Assembly: GCA_024529925.1 (NCBI GenBank)
Contig: JAFEUB010000803.1
Coordinates: forward strand, 559,001 to 623,000
DNA length: 64,000 nt
DNA from: Ophthalmolycus amberensis
Taxonomy: Eukaryota > Chordata > Actinopteri > Perciformes > Zoarcidae
Direction: 5' to 3'
Part shown: positions 32,176-44,689 of the stretch, piece by piece
How positions within the stretch are numbered: the stretch's first letter is position 1
Layout: each line of letters opens with the position of its first letter
The notes under the pieces: model-generated
Told to the model about the DNA's origin: nothing
Databases searched by the model: none
Seen by the model: only the letters and a program-made list of their open reading frames with translations
Position numbers and translations under genes: made by a program

Positions 32176-33865
32176 GTGGTATTATAAATCTCTCACACAG
32201 TCAGTGATTTACTGACAACTGTCCTTTCTGCATTTGTCACTTGAAACTGTGTTACTTTTAGTCTGGATTATGACTTCTTTGTATTTGTGTAATATCTAAT
32301 AATCCATTCTACTGAGCTTTGATTGGTCAGTAGGCGGTGGTTTTAAACGGCTTGATCTGTTATCTTGAGCATGACCTGCTCTGGAGTAGGTTAATTCTGC
32401 CTGAAAGAAGTTCTGAAAAATGTCACTTCAAGTCCCCTTTAGTAAGCCAACATTTAATGAATGGTTTATAAGACATTTGAATGTAGCTATGGTAACATTT
32501 ATTCATTAATGCAACTGAACGTAGAAGCGAGCGAAAGATTTCTGATAACTTTCATAACTTCCTGAAACATACAATCTGCCACTGACTGCCACTTTACCGC
32601 AATCATTGGCCCGGTGAGTGGAGATGTAAAAGTGGGTCGGGTTGGAACTTATCCAGATCTCAGATCTTTTTTTCATTCTTCACGCAACTAAATCTTTAAC
32701 TTTTCATGCAAACAACTGAGTCCAATACTCTGAACGCCTTGAAGGAGAGAGTATCTGCATTGTCATTCCCATTTGTGTGATTCATTGCTTTGCAGCTACA
32801 AAGAAATGCAAATGACAGAGTTGTTGGCAAGAGAGATCAGGGTGCCTCCCTGATCTCTCTTGCCTAGGATGCAGCCAGGCATCCTAGGATGCAGCCAGGG
32901 GTAGGCTCTCCATCACTCCTTCAGGTGAAGCCTTTAGAACAGGTAAAACATTTTGTCTTGAGAAGTGTTTGGACAAGAGGATGTACGATCTCGTTCATTC
33001 GAAGGGGACTGAGGACTTTAATCGTCCAGGGACACGTAAGTTTCCCAACAGAAACCTGACCTCACCCTGTTTTTTGTGATAAACAAAACACATTTATTAT
33101 TTGCACAAATCTCCCACAAGCATGTGTTCTTGTCCACCTCTTTGTGCATCTTTTGCCAGTTTGGCTCTGACCTTTTTTGCTCAGCAGCTGCCTTGATTAT
33201 TACCAAATGGGCTATTTGTCTCACACAAGTAACCATCGCTATTTACCAAATTGTATTTCCCTGCTTGCTGGGCTCCGGCGGGGCTCATTCAGGCACATCA
33301 GGCCTGTTATCGGCCCTATCATCCAGCTTGAAGTGTTTCCACGCTGCGCTTCAGTCAATGGAGCCTGTGAAAAGACAGGCTTCTCTGCCTAACAGCTTGC
33401 ACCAGGCAATCTGTACGATCACACACACACACACACACGCCAAGGCAATCTCTGCCATCTATTAGCTGAGAGCTGAGGGTAGTCTATTCCCCATGCCCTG
33501 AATAGTACTCTCCTCCTAAGACATCTCCTCAGATTCAATCAATAGCATCTAGTTCACTACAGAAAGAGGGCTGTCCATGCGCGCGTATGTGTGTGTTCAT
33601 GTCACAAGAGAGAAAAAATAAAAAACAGGTTGATACCCCCCGGGCTATACCGCAGGACGTCAATGGGAAATTAGGAAAAAAACGTAAATACGCTGCATTG
33701 CTTTTATTTTGAAGGCGACTGTTGCTTTTCTTTCTCAATTTACGAACGTTAGTACGTTTGTGAATGTGTGCGAGCAGCAGCGTCACTGCAATGTGTTGGT
33801 GAACTGAGATGTGACTCCCTTATACTCTGTTGTTCAGTTTGGGTTAGGAATGGTTTGAAAAATGA
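32176..33865. other. No gene; includes a hairpin and possible conserved non-coding sequence
   Basis: No repeat was recognised between about 32500 and 33400 apart from the hairpin at 32826. Base composition is even and an ATGCAAAT octamer occurs at 32804. A short (AC)n lies at 33420-33438. Confidence 0.4.
32826..32899. repeat. Perfect 17-bp hairpin followed by a short tandem duplication
   Basis: GGCAAGAGAGATCAGGG (32826-32842), loop TGCCT, then the exact reverse complement to 32864. Immediately after, CCTAGGATGCAGCCAGG is present twice in tandem (to 32899), itself containing the palindrome GCATCCTAGGATGC. Confidence 0.93.
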
Positions 33866-33867
33866 TA

Positions 33868-34056
33868 ATGTGCAAAGTAACTAGTAACTAAAGCTGCCAG
33901 ACAAATGTAGTGGAGTAAAATGTACAATATTTCCCTCTGAGATGTAGTGGAGTGGAAGTACAAAGTTGAATAAAATTTAAATACTCAAGTAAAGTACCTT
34001 GAATTTGTACTCAAGTACAGTACTTAAGCAAATATACTACTTATATTCCACCACTG
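33868..34056 (-). repeat. Teleost MITE end, pattern of repeated ACTCAAGTA
   Basis: GTAGTGGAGTAAAATGTACA ... TACTCAAGTAAAGTACCTTG ... TTCCACCACTG is the common fish repeat whose terminus reads CAGTGGTGGAA. Only one end is present, at 34056. Confidence 0.6.
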
Positions 34057-34157
34057 ATCATAATATTCACTCTTACCACTCTCAGCTTATCGAAACCATA
34101 CAATTTACTGCTTTATATAAAGAGGTGGAATAATATAGAGCAGGATTGAGTTTAGTC

Positions 34158-34213
34158 TATTGGTTCGGCCCTCCACAACAGGGCCTCTTGGGAAAAATAA
34201 TTGCCCATCCCTG
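34158..34213 (-). repeat. hAT terminus scrap
   Basis: The reverse complement begins CAGGGATGGGCAATTATTTT and continues through CAAGAGGCCC, a Charlie-like terminus. The other end is missing. Confidence 0.5.
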
Positions 34214-36239
34214 AGGTAGAGAGATGGAGTGGAGGTTGGATTGAAATGGAGTGATTGTCGAGGCAGAGGATGGGAAATGCTGATGCTGCCGTCTTATCGG
34301 ATCTCTAACCGAGCACCACTGACTACATCTCTCTCTATCTGACCTGCTCTCTTCCATGCCTCCCTCCGGCACTAATACTTTGACTGCTTTTCTTTCCAGT
34401 GCACAGCTAACCCTTGTCATTCTTTCTCAGTCATTTGTAAATTAAGCATAGTGGTCACACACATGGCTTCTCATTTCATGGCGGTGTGGATGACAGAACG
34501 GCCAGTATATATACATTGCAGGGCTGATGAGGTAAGTGGCAACAGGTGAGCCAGAGGGAGTGGTAGGGTCTGAAATCACACGTGAGTTAGTAAACTATGA
34601 TACATTTCTGACATGAATCAAGCTTCGCTGACGGGGAGGGGAGACACAAAACAGAGCATAGTTCGGAACAAATTTCCTTCACCCTCAGAAGAAGATCCCT
34701 TGTGGACAGCCAAACCGTTTGGCCAGGGAGGAAAAGGAGAGGAGGGGCTCTCTGTCGATCGGTGCTCCTCAGGTAATGGTCGGGGGTGCGGAGGAGAGGG
34801 TGGCGTTCAAGGACATGGTCTGAAAGGGGTTAAGGAGTTTGGCAGTTCCAGGTTGCTGATGTCTTAAATCCATTCCACCAGGGACAGCTTGGACAAGAAA
34901 AAGGCAAAGTGGTGGAGCTTCTGGTCAGAGGGATCCATCAGGATACCGCCAGCAGTGAAACCCAGAAACAACACTGTAGGGACCTGGAATTCATACTTCT
35001 CTTCCTTGACAAACAGATGACGAGTTGGCACCCAGGCTTTGCTTCCATTCCTGAAGCCGACAAGCTGACAATGTGGATAGTGAGGGTGTTGAAGGCATCC
35101 ATTTGGGCTACGAGCTCTCCAGCACCCAATTCATTCGTTTCGAGTTAGAAATAGTACAGAGAAGGAGCATTTCACCTTCTGAACTCAATGGAACAGTTGG
35201 CCACCCATCTCCTGACTATTAGTCCGAAGAGTCCCTGCAGTGCATGTCAACATGTTTTCCATGTTTACCAATACCATTATCCATGGGCAAAAAGGAAAAT
35301 ACCGTAAAACCTTACACTACATTGTCTTTGTAAATTGAGTTTTTCTTAAATGTCGACACTATGTTATACAAACTGTGTAAAAGTGCAAACTGATGTGCCT
35401 GGGCTTCCTCCAACAGGAGTTATCCTCATAAAATCAACTCTGAAATGCCACAGAGTCTTTACTCTGAGCTCCACACCTTGTACCTTACCCCCCTGTATAC
35501 ACATATGGATTCAAAACGGCATCACAAAATAATTATCATTGTGAATTAAGCATAAAAGTGACCTCCTTGTGCTGCCCACAATGACTCAAGACTGGCCATC
35601 ATAATTTACTATAGTATAGGTACAGTGGCAACAACTGGAGCTTCCTATGTACAGCTACTGGCTAAATGCTTAGCCCGTTTGCAAGCTTCTGATTTCATGA
35701 CTGCTGCTGTGGTGCCAATTAGCATCTTCACCATCAGCGCTTGTTAACCTAATATGTGACAAGGCCCAAAGGTACTTGAGCTCCTTTAACTACAACTAAC
35801 TCCCAATACTCTGTTTTCAGACCCATGGCCACTGACTTAAAGGTGCTATGTTTCCTGCCAAATGTATATATGTCAAGCTAATAACACACAAAAATCACAA
35901 ATCAACATAGTTTTCATCTTACCAGTACTGGGATTTAGTCATTTACATAGTTCCAGATTTATTTGCTGAAGATGAATGACCTTTTCTTCCTGCTACACAA
36001 ACATTTTAAAGGATAAAAGGGTTTAGAAAGTACACTCTTTCCCACACTGTTTTGATATCCTCACGTTCCAAACTGTGACGCCCGTACCCCTCTAGCGTCA
36101 GTTTTGGATGCCTGGAACATCAAGTCAGTTTCCGCTAGTTAAATGCATAGTGTCTTTTCATAATGAACTTCCCTGGTCACAGGAAACATACAGTTTCTTC
36201 TTGTTACAGGCACACAGTAGATCTTTTGAAAATAAACTT
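34214..36239. other. No gene recognised
   Basis: Two open frames, 84 codons (34613) and 79 codons (34909), have no motif. The second contains a plausible but unrecognised protein-like stretch. The rest is AT-rich and looks single copy. Confidence 0.4.
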
Positions 36240-36360
36240 TCAACCTTGGTGTACTTACGCAACAAAACTTTGTTTGATTTAGGCACCAAAAACATCTGGT
36301 TAGGGTTCGGAAAAGATCATGGTTGTTAAGTAACTGTCGTTGGTTAAGTATGTGAGTTAC
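36240..36360 (+). repeat. Teleost interspersed repeat fragment
   Basis: CAACAAAACTTTGTTTGATT..GGTTAGGGTTCGGAAAAGAT..CATGGTTG is the same family as 38200-38490. Confidence 0.45.
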
Positions 36361-36394
36361 ATAAAAAAACTAAAGTAAAATAAGAAAGAAGAAA

Positions 36395-36606
36395 CTATTT
36401 TTATTGTCATATACACATACACGAAATTTGACAACTGCATTTGACCCATCCCTGTATATAGGGAGCAGAGGGCTGCCATTGATCGGCACCCGGGGAGCCG
36501 GGGGTTCAGTGTATTGCTCAGGTACACTTCGACACGTCCCAGTCGGGGATCGAACCGTTGACCTTCTGGTTCCCAGACAACCCTCTTCACCCAGTGAGCC
36601 ACGGTC
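36395..36606 (-). mobile_element. tRNA-derived SINE
   Basis: On the minus strand it starts with GTGGCTCACTGGGTG (A-box-like), then GGTTCGATCCC (B box), the internal RNA polymerase III promoter of tRNA-derived SINEs. The body reads GAGCAATACACTGAACCCCC and GACAATAAAAATAG toward the 3' end. The minus-strand 83-codon frame over it is not a gene. Confidence 0.75.
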
Positions 36607-36864
36607 AAGTCAACATTGACTTGGCTTCACACAAGACATGACCAGCAGTCTCTTGAGTGAAAATCCTGTTTGTTTGACCTGTCTAACCACTGCTTCCTTC
36701 TTACCATAAGTGGACTTTCTCGCTCTTTATACTACGTCAGTTGCCCTGACTGTTTGATAATGACGTGAAACACAGGCCCTCATCTCTAACTTTCCCTAGT
36801 TTAGGATATTTAATGTTATATTTTCTCACATTTCTGTGGTCTAGATAGGTTCATCATAATTTCA
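36607..36864. other. No gene seen
   Basis: A short unassigned stretch between the SINE and the LINE. Confidence 0.4.
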
Positions 36865-38035
36865 GAATCAGAACCGTTTATTTGCAAAGGTATGTGGTGG
36901 CATAACATTAAACAATCAACAACAATCAACAGTGCAAAGAATAGAAACATATTCAAATTTACAATGAAATACAAAATCAAGTGCACAAACATTAAGTGTC
37001 ATGTGTATTCAAATAAAGAAACATAGAAGGGATGTGCAGGGTAGTGCACCGGAAGGAAATTGTCCTGGGGATGACAGAGTGAGTCGGGGTCCCGGGCTTT
37101 GTTGATGAGCCCGACTGCAAATGGGGAAAAACTGTTCATGTGGCGTGAGGTCTTGGTCCTGATGGACCGCAGCCTCCTGCCAGATGGAAGGGGCACAAAC
37201 AGTTTATGTCCAGGGTGAGAGGGGTCGTCTACAATCTTTCTTGCTCGCTTCAGGGTCCTTGAAGCGAACAAGTCCTGGAGGGATGGCAGATTGCAGCCAA
37301 TCACCCTCTCGGCAGAGCGAATAATGCGCTGCAGTCTGCCCTTGGCAGTGGCTGCAGCGTACCAGACCGTGATGGAGGAGCAGAGGATGGACTCAATGAT
37401 GGCTGTATAGAAATGCACTATCATTGTCTTTGGCAGGTTGAATTTCTTCAGCTGCCTCAAGAAGTACATCCTCTGCTGAGCCTTCTTAGTGATGGAGCTG
37501 ATGGGTTGTGATGGAGCCCAGGAAGCGGAAGGACTCCACAGCGTCACACAGGGTGATAGGGGCTGGTGGGGCTATGTTCTTCCTGAAATCCACAACCATC
37601 TCCACTGTCTTTAGAGCGTTGAGCTCTAGGTTGTTCAGACCGCACCAGGTCACCAGATGGTCAATCTCCCACCTGTAGGCGGAGTCATCTCCACCAGAGA
37701 TGAGTCCAATGAGGGTGGTGTCTTCCACAAACTTCAGGAGCTTGACAGACTGGTGACTGGAGGTGTAGCTGTTGGTGTACACTGAGAAGAGCAGAGGGTA
37801 AAGAACACAGCCTTAGGGGGAACCGGTGCTGATGGTCCGGGAGGATGAGACGTGTTTTCCCAGCTTCATGCGCCGCTTCCTGTCAGACAGGAAGTCTGTG
37901 ATCCCCTTGCAGGTAGAGACAGGCACGTGCAGCAGGGAGAGCTTGTCATGCAGGAGAGACAGGATGATGGTGTTGAAGGCAGAGCTGAAGTCCACAAATA
38001 GGATCCTGGCGTAGGTTCCTGAGGAGCCCAGATGC
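36865..38035 (-). pseudogene. Rex1-like LINE, 5'-truncated reverse transcriptase
   Basis: Read on minus: YARILFVDFSSAFNTI (RT motif A), FVEDTTLIG (motif C; the usual first Asp of the YADD-type box is lost), FRFLGS, QRMYFLRQLKKF, FYTAIIESILCSSITVW, AERVIGCNLPSL and HPGHKLFVPLPSGRRLRSI. These are the RT and C-terminal landmarks of Rex1/CR1-like fish LINEs, in the right order. Frames 37813-38037, 37486-37782 and 36999-37547 are three pieces of one reading frame with shifts. The 3' end has AAACGGTTCTGATTCTGA near 36865. Everything upstream of motif A is missing, the usual 5' truncation. Confidence 0.85.
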
Positions 38036-38500
38036 ATTTACATTTCACTCCTACTGTTGAGTTTTTCGACTGCTGTTCAGCTACTCTGAATGAAACAAGA
38101 CAAGATGTAAAATAACAAACAACGTGATCTCATAGGAAGACTTACAAATAGTATGCCACATTTAAGGACATTCCACATGTCATGATACACGTTGTGAAAC
38201 AGGCTTTTCGTATGTCATGTAGGTCACATCGTTAACGTGAAATGGTTACGGTTATATTAAGACAACAAAACTTGCAGTTAGGTGTAGCAAAAAAAACAAC
38301 TCCATTAGGTTCAGAAAAAACACATGGCTGGGCTTAAAATAAGTATGTAAACTAGGTAAGATATGTACTGAAACAACCTAACATAAGCACGGAAAACATG
38401 TCACAAACGTCAGTAATGTAACTTCAAAATGATCCCAAAAAAGACTTCTGGTTTCACATGGGACACAAACGTTGGTCCCCTAAGAGATAGTCTGTATTAG
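38036..38500 (+). repeat. Teleost interspersed repeat
   Basis: GGTTACGGTTATATTAAGAC..AACTCCATTAGGTTCAGAAA..CACATGGGACACAAACGTTG is a repeat I recognise as common in perch-like fish. There is no coding content. Confidence 0.5.
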
Positions 38501-40164
38501 TTAGACCCATCCACTTCTCCGAACACTCACCAGGAGTAGTCTGTCCGTCTATTTAAATCACATCATCGCTCTTCCTCAATTGCTCTGAGCTTTGCTTGTT
38601 ATTTTATGTCACTTTCTCTGAGCATAGAATATACATGTGGATGTGAAATGACACCCTCAAGGCAAGAATGGTGTTGTGATAGTGTGCAAAATTAGTTAGG
38701 AAATTGCCATGTCATGCATATGCCATTTGGTGAGACCTGACTGTAACAAAAGACAGATCATAGTTCTCCAGCTCATTTTCTGAAACGAGTTAATGAGATC
38801 TTTTCATAATATTCTTTTAAAAGTGCAAAAGTAAGCTAAGGAAGTTGCAGTGTAGCTTCTGATGGTCTCATTGAAGCCCAAGTCCGCTGGCAAAAAGCTT
38901 TCTCAACATTGATTTGGTGGCGGACATTTCCCCAGCCAAACAAACGCACTGCTTTTAAATTATTTCATAGCTGCACGTCTCAGCCTTTGCTGCTGACATT
39001 TCAGTTCCACATGCAGACTGAATGACCATTGCCACCGGTGTTCAATTGCCTTGCTCCGCCATGCGTAGCAGGAAAAAGACCACAAAGCCACAAATGGATG
39101 TATACTCACACTCTCAATACTGCTACAAACACATTTAGACACAATCCCCCTGAAACTACACTGCAGAGGAAAGTCGATGTCTGTCACACAAATAATAACA
39201 AAAACTGTCAGCATTTCAGCAAATAAATAAGGTCCTCAAAGATAAACAAATACTGTAAATCCCGAAATTCAAATAATGGTTGGCCTGAATAAATAAAGAC
39301 TGAGAAAAGAACACACTCTGGTTTCATTCACAACCTAATTCGATTGGTATTGTAGTTTTTTTTAGAATTCCAAAAGCATACAATTGTCTCTGCATTGCAG
39401 GAAATTGCTGAAACTACAGAGGATCTTAAACCAAGTAAAAAAAAAAGTTCTGCAGGAAGAGATTTATCAAAAAGCCTTCTCAAGTGGCACCTTGAGTATG
39501 TAGTGTTGCATTACACCTCACAATCACGGTACTACACAACAATATATCACTTGATCTTGAAAAGCCCTTGTAGTGTTCAGATGAATTGAAAGACACATTT
39601 TCTTCATCATTTATACACGTTTCTGCTGCAGCATGTTCACTGGATTTGGACAAAAGACACTCAGCATTATCTTTCTTAGTTCCCTGAATACAGTTAGACT
39701 TCCTGTTTTAGGTTAATATTTACTTAATACTGACTACCAATATGCTATGGCTAATCCTATCCAATACCAAATATATACAGCTTTTCTTTTTAAATAAAAC
39801 AATAGTGTAATTAATACAACAATGTAGGCATTATATGGCATAACTTCTTTACACCATCACAACAACTAGGAATAAAGTAGAATAAGTAGCAAAACAAAAA
39901 AACATATGAATGAGACAGTGTTCAGGGTTTACAAACAAAAATAATACTAAATATTTCAAATATCTTTCTTTTTAATGTTAATTATGTATTTAGAATATCC
40001 CTATGTCACAGTAATTATATCTATATTCATTGTTTCATAACAACTTTAATTGATTATGCACAACTAGAGTCAAAGTCTGACAAGTGAAATCTAGCCGGCC
40101 CCAATAGATATTTTCAAGGTCATGTATATGTTGCTTTCAATTTGCATACAATCAGTGCACTACA
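38501..40164. other. No gene seen
   Basis: AT-rich sequence; the frames are short and motif-free. Confidence 0.45.
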
Positions 40165-40290
40165 GCCCACTGTTCCGATTGCCCATTAGTCCAAAAACCC
40201 AATGTCAAAAATGTCCCATTGGACCAAAAGCCCATTTGTCCGACAGCCTGCTATCCCGGAAACAAACGTCCATTGTCCTGAACGTCTATT
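40165..40290 (+). repeat. Diverged repeat, inverted relative of 45672-45735
   Basis: CCGATTGCCCATTAGTCC, CCCATTGGACCAAAAGCCCA and CCTGCTATCCCGGAAAC follow one another. The reverse complement of 45660-45740 has GCCCATTATACTAAAACC, CCCATCGGACCAAAAGGCCA and CTTGTTATCCCTGAAGG in the same order. Confidence 0.55.
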
Positions 40291-40796
40291 AGTGTTGTGG
40301 ATTTTTTCAGCGACGGCCTCTGGCCAAATCGCAGCTGGCGCTCAAAGTTCAAATAAAACACACCTGCCCCACCGTAGCATCAGCCAAATGAATAATCAGA
40401 TTCAGAGTTGCAATGGCCGTGGGTGGTATAATGGCTCAAGCCATTGAAGGTTCTCGCCATGTGTGGCTGGGAGCAACCCCACTTCCGGGGAAGGACAGTG
40501 ATGAGTGCCCATCGCCAGGGAAGGGATCTTTGGATCAATTTCATCTGTCACTCTGCACTTTAATCGTCTGGATCAGGAGGAATCACAGCGCATCCGCCAT
40601 CTGCCACTCGCTCACCCTTAGAGTAAAGCTGAGGAGAAGCATACCCACAAGGAGAGATTTAGGGCGTGTTGGCGGGAAAGAGCACTCATGCCTGAGGCTG
40701 CGTCCTCTTCTCAGGCAGCCTCTGCAGAGGCACCAATGCGTCCCCTTCCTCACGCCCGGGATGAACTAGTTCAACTGAACACTGAGACGGCTCTGT
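40291..40796 (+). other. Possible further DIRS-type coding scrap
   Basis: Two overlapping frames (40413-40769 and 40688-40930) run into the recombinase fragment. The part before 40790 has no clear motif. Confidence 0.35.
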
Positions 40797-41146
40797 GTCA
40801 AAAGAAAGCTCCTCTTCTCTCCTTTTTGCAGTGTTTAGTGGATAGAGGGCTGTCTCTACCGGTCTTAAAGTGTATGCAGCAGCCATTTATTCCTGCCTCG
40901 GAGGTTTTGACTTTGGCCACACTCATGTGAATCGGTTCTTGCAAGGGGTGAGGAGGCAACACCTTTAGAGTGCTCCTCTCTGAAGATGCTTTCAAGACAG
41001 CTTTGCTGCTTGCACTGACCGCACCAAAGACAGTGTGTGAACTAACCACCCTGTTGGTGCACCCTAGTTGCTTGCTGTTCCATGGTGACCACGGCGGGGC
41101 TACTCACATACAAGTTCCTTCTCTTGTTCCCAAGGAGTCCTTTTAG
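40797..41146 (+). pseudogene. DIRS1-like tyrosine recombinase fragment
   Basis: LSFLQCLVDRGLSLPVLKCM is followed, after stops, by the frame LSEDAFKTALLLALTAPKTVCELTT..VHPSCLLF to 41146. KTALLLAL-x-x-x-K-x-V-x-x-L resembles the segment around the first catalytic residue in DIRS1 recombinases, in which an arginine follows; here TAPKTVCEL is diverged. Only the N-terminal half remains. It differs clearly from the Ngaro recombinase at 3748. Confidence 0.55.
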
Positions 41147-41998
41147 GTAGCTGGATGCTTAGTATCTTTCACCCCATGAGGACTGGGACATGGAGGTAAT
41201 GTTACATTCTTTGCCCAGTCCAGTGTTGGCATAACACACATTGAACAGCTGTTTGTAAATGTTACATGCTGTGTTGTGAATCAGGGTCTGGAGTAACAAG
41301 GACCTGGGGAGAGCTGTGCCTTTGCCAGAGGGTTGCAGCATTCAGGCCGTGTTGGTTTTGGTGTTTTCTCTGCTCCAGCCGTATGTTCTTAGGTCAGTAG
41401 TGTCTCACACTGTGATCTTGTGATCTAGGCCTTAAATTGTTGCTTTTGTCAATCAGTGCCGCTTTCCTTTTAGAAGGTAGTGTTCAGTTGGTTTCATTGT
41501 GCTTATGCATACCTACTTTTGTTTATTCACCGTTGCCCTTGGCTCTCTTTCCCTGGGTTTATTTAATTGTTGCTAGCCTCATCAGCAGGATCATAATCAG
41601 GTCACAACCAATATTGAAAGAGCTGACTGGATATCTGATAAGTGTGTGTTGTCTTTGTGTCGAAGTGTTCTCAGATGGCTGAGTATTGATATTGGCATGC
41701 CGTTTGTCTAGTTGTTATTTTAAGTGTAATGATATTCAGCTTCCTCCGTTTTGGTTAGGCACTATCTGGACAACTTTGTTGTTGTGAAACTACACTTAAC
41801 CGTTATGTATGTGTGTGTGTGTGTGTGTGTGTCAGCCTGTATCAAAAATATTTGTGTCTATCATTGGTAGATGTGAATTGTTTGTCGCTGTTTAGCTAAT
41901 TCAGCTAGCTGAGGGATTTAGCCGTCGCATCTTCTGTAGCTTTAGCGGTGTTGCCAGCTTTGAGCTAGTTTTGCTGTTTGTTTGTCCCTGAGTGAGCA
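41147..41998 (+). other. No gene; (GT)n and possible leader of the Gypsy remnant
   Basis: Contains (GT)n at 41811-41832. The T-rich stretch before 41999 could include a Gypsy LTR or leader, but no ends or second copy are visible. Confidence 0.35.
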
Positions 41999-43340
41999 TG
42001 GCATCCTTTGATTTGGAAGAGTTTGTAGCTTATCCCGCTCTCACTCATTTGAGAAGTGTAAGAAGAGTGATTTGCAGAAGATTGTGGAGTATTACAGTAT
42101 CCCTGTTTCGAGTTCCATTGCTAAAGGAGAATGCAAAGCTGCTCTGTTGAGTAGTTTGTGGGGTAAAGGCATTCTCAACTTACTGGCACCTGAAGAGTCT
42201 CCTGGTTTGGAGGCCGGGCTGTAGCAGCGGCATCTCTGAACAAGGCCGCTCTGATTCTCCGTTGAGGAAGGAAACCAAGCAGCAGCCTGTCAGCTTTACA
42301 GCGGCTGTGCAGAGCGTTGGAGCGGAAGCAAAGTCGTGCACTTGCCAAACTCAAAATAGATTTTCTGTAGAGTCATCTCCTGGCTCTAGATCCGATGCTC
42401 GAGTATAAAGTGTGCTTCGCTCGTCTTCAGTTAGAGAAGGAGGAGTGACAGATTGAGTTTGTAGTTGGTTGGTAAAGCTCAGGAGGTTTGCTCCTCACTT
42501 TCTGTGGAAGCCTCATCTATGATAATGTTAAAGGCGCTATTCTGCAAGCCAAAGAGTCGGTGCCAAAGGCTTACAGCGGGTTGAAGCGGCCTTTAGAAGG
42601 CGCACAACCAGAACCACGTTGACTTCGCATAGAGATAAGAGGATTCTTTTTGACCGTTGGTGTAAAAGCATGTAAGACTGAAGACCTAGCCTCAGTGTGT
42701 GATGATGTTGGCGGAATTTTAAAACTGTGTGCTCAGCTAACTGTCATTTATTTTTACTGTCTAGTTTGCTCTCACACACATAAGCGTTTGTTTTTAAGCC
42801 TGATTCCTCTCATCGTGACCAGCAAACTGGTGACACACGTGTTTCATGTGGCAATGTTTTTTTGTCGGGTCCTAAGGCTGAAAGGCTGTGCTTTTTTATC
42901 ATCATAATCCTGCTCATTTGATTGGTGACTGCACGGCCTCGAAGCAGCAGTTGGCAGCTCCGAAGCAGCAGAGGGGAGCGGGGTTCATTAAAACAGTGTT
43001 CATTGGTGGTCAGTCCACCACTTCAAAAGTGTTTGATGATTGCTTTAAACTTTTCAACTTTAACAGATTTGTGTCTCTCACAGGAAAGGCTGAAGACCAG
43101 TACCCAGTGAGAGTGTTGTGAGACAGTGGTGACTTGCAGTCTTTCATCCTCTCTAGTGTTATGATGTGAGTGCAGTGGTAATGGGTATCAAAATGGGCTT
43201 AGTGCCCACACCTCTTCATATTTATGGACAGTCAAAGTTGATTAGACTGGTTTCTTTCCAGTGGCCGTCTGCTCCAGGTTTCCTTTGGCTGGTGTGGATT
43301 CTGTCATCGCTGGAGGTGAGGTTTATCCTGCTCCTGATGT
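41999..43340 (+). pseudogene. Ty3/Gypsy gag and protease remnant
   Basis: The ATG at 41999 reads MASFDLEEFVAYPALTHL, the typical opening of a fish Gypsy gag. KKSDLQKIVEYYSIPVS follows in the neighbouring frame. Near 42895 a decayed zinc knuckle reads CFFYHHNPAHLIGDC, and near 43080-43150 VRVL-stop-DSGDLQSFI carries a protease-like DSG. There are many stops and frame changes; RT, RNase H and integrase are absent. It is a 5' internal fragment, about 1.3 kb. Confidence 0.65.
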
Positions 43341-44689
43341 TGCTGATCGTCCCATCTCTGTGTCTCTCTGAGTCATCTAGAAAAAGTAGATCACTTCAAA
43401 AATCTGAAAACATGACATTTAAAAGCTGGGAAGGAAGCAGAGGTTTCTTCTATGTCCTTTAGTCTCCACCCACAAATTACACCATCAATTACTTTAATAA
43501 GCTTAAATAACATTTACCAACATTTACCTAATCTCCACACACATGCAAATTAGCTCATTAATTGGTGCTTTATTTATTTTGCCAGGAGGGTGATGCTCCT
43601 TTAGTCCGATTTCCAAAAAGACGGCACTCCTGATTCCTGCTGTTTAAATGAAGGAACAGACTCTCTACCTGCTCTGCAAAGCCCTGAGATATGACCACTC
43701 TCTCTTTGCACAGACAGACAATTATGGTAAATTGGAATAGCTGGGTTGAAATATTTGCTGGCGCTACACAGTGGGGAGACAGTTTTCAGGACGTTTCTAC
43801 AATTTATTTAGGCTTTCCAAACTCGAATGGGAACAGGCAATACTAGCTTCTGTATAAACGTCATTATCCATAAGATTATTTACTTCATGGAGCATGAATA
43901 ACTGCATGTATTCTACATTTTAAGTGCATGTTGCTCATGATTTATCAGTAAATAATTAAGCAAAATACATAGAGGCAGTGTTGTTTATGAAACCATCTAA
44001 CAATAAGTACTCCTACTACTAATTATAATATTAATAATAACAACATTAAAGAAAAGGATTAAAAAAAATTGTAATACAAGGTCAAAAAATACTAAAACTA
44101 AAACCTGAGACTATTAGACCTCGAGCCCTTCAATGAATTATTTCAAACCCATTCTAATGAACATGTAACTGTGTGTGAGTCCATGGCAGCTGAAGATCTG
44201 CTGCAGGATGCTATACAATAACATTTTCATATTCTAATCCTAAAACTCTCATTCTTCCTATGAAGCTTGCTTGCATGAGTGTTTTAATTTTGACTCAACA
44301 GAAATATTTAACTTGCACAAGCTTCTTTCGATCACTGTTTTTAACTTAATGAATGCTACCTGTACCTGAGTAGGAGCCATAGGGCAACCTCCGAGTCTCA
44401 GTCTCGTGTCCTCAGCCTGAGAGTCATAATGTATGGAAAAAAGGTGCAATTTCCAAATTTCAGAACGTTTTTATCTGACAAAATATCATTCTTTAAACCA
44501 TATTTGCTTCACCATAAATTAAATTTATATAACCACAAAAGCACAAAATCATATATTTGTAATTTTTTTAGGGTGATATCATAAAGTATAATGACAGACA
44601 TTTGAATCTTCACTCAGAAAACCTCAATATGTAAACCTTTGAATGTAAAAAAATGTAAATCGTTACAGCCTTGACAATTTGCATCCAAA
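43341..44689. other. No gene seen
   Basis: AT-rich. The part 43560-43900 has even composition and no recognised repeat; it could be conserved non-coding DNA, but this cannot be told without an alignment. Confidence 0.4.

Noticed and set aside
36357..36608. A tRNA gene or 83-codon protein at the A/B-box sequence
   Set aside because: The tRNA-like boxes are followed by a SINE body; the cloverleaf is not closed and the frame is in a repeat.
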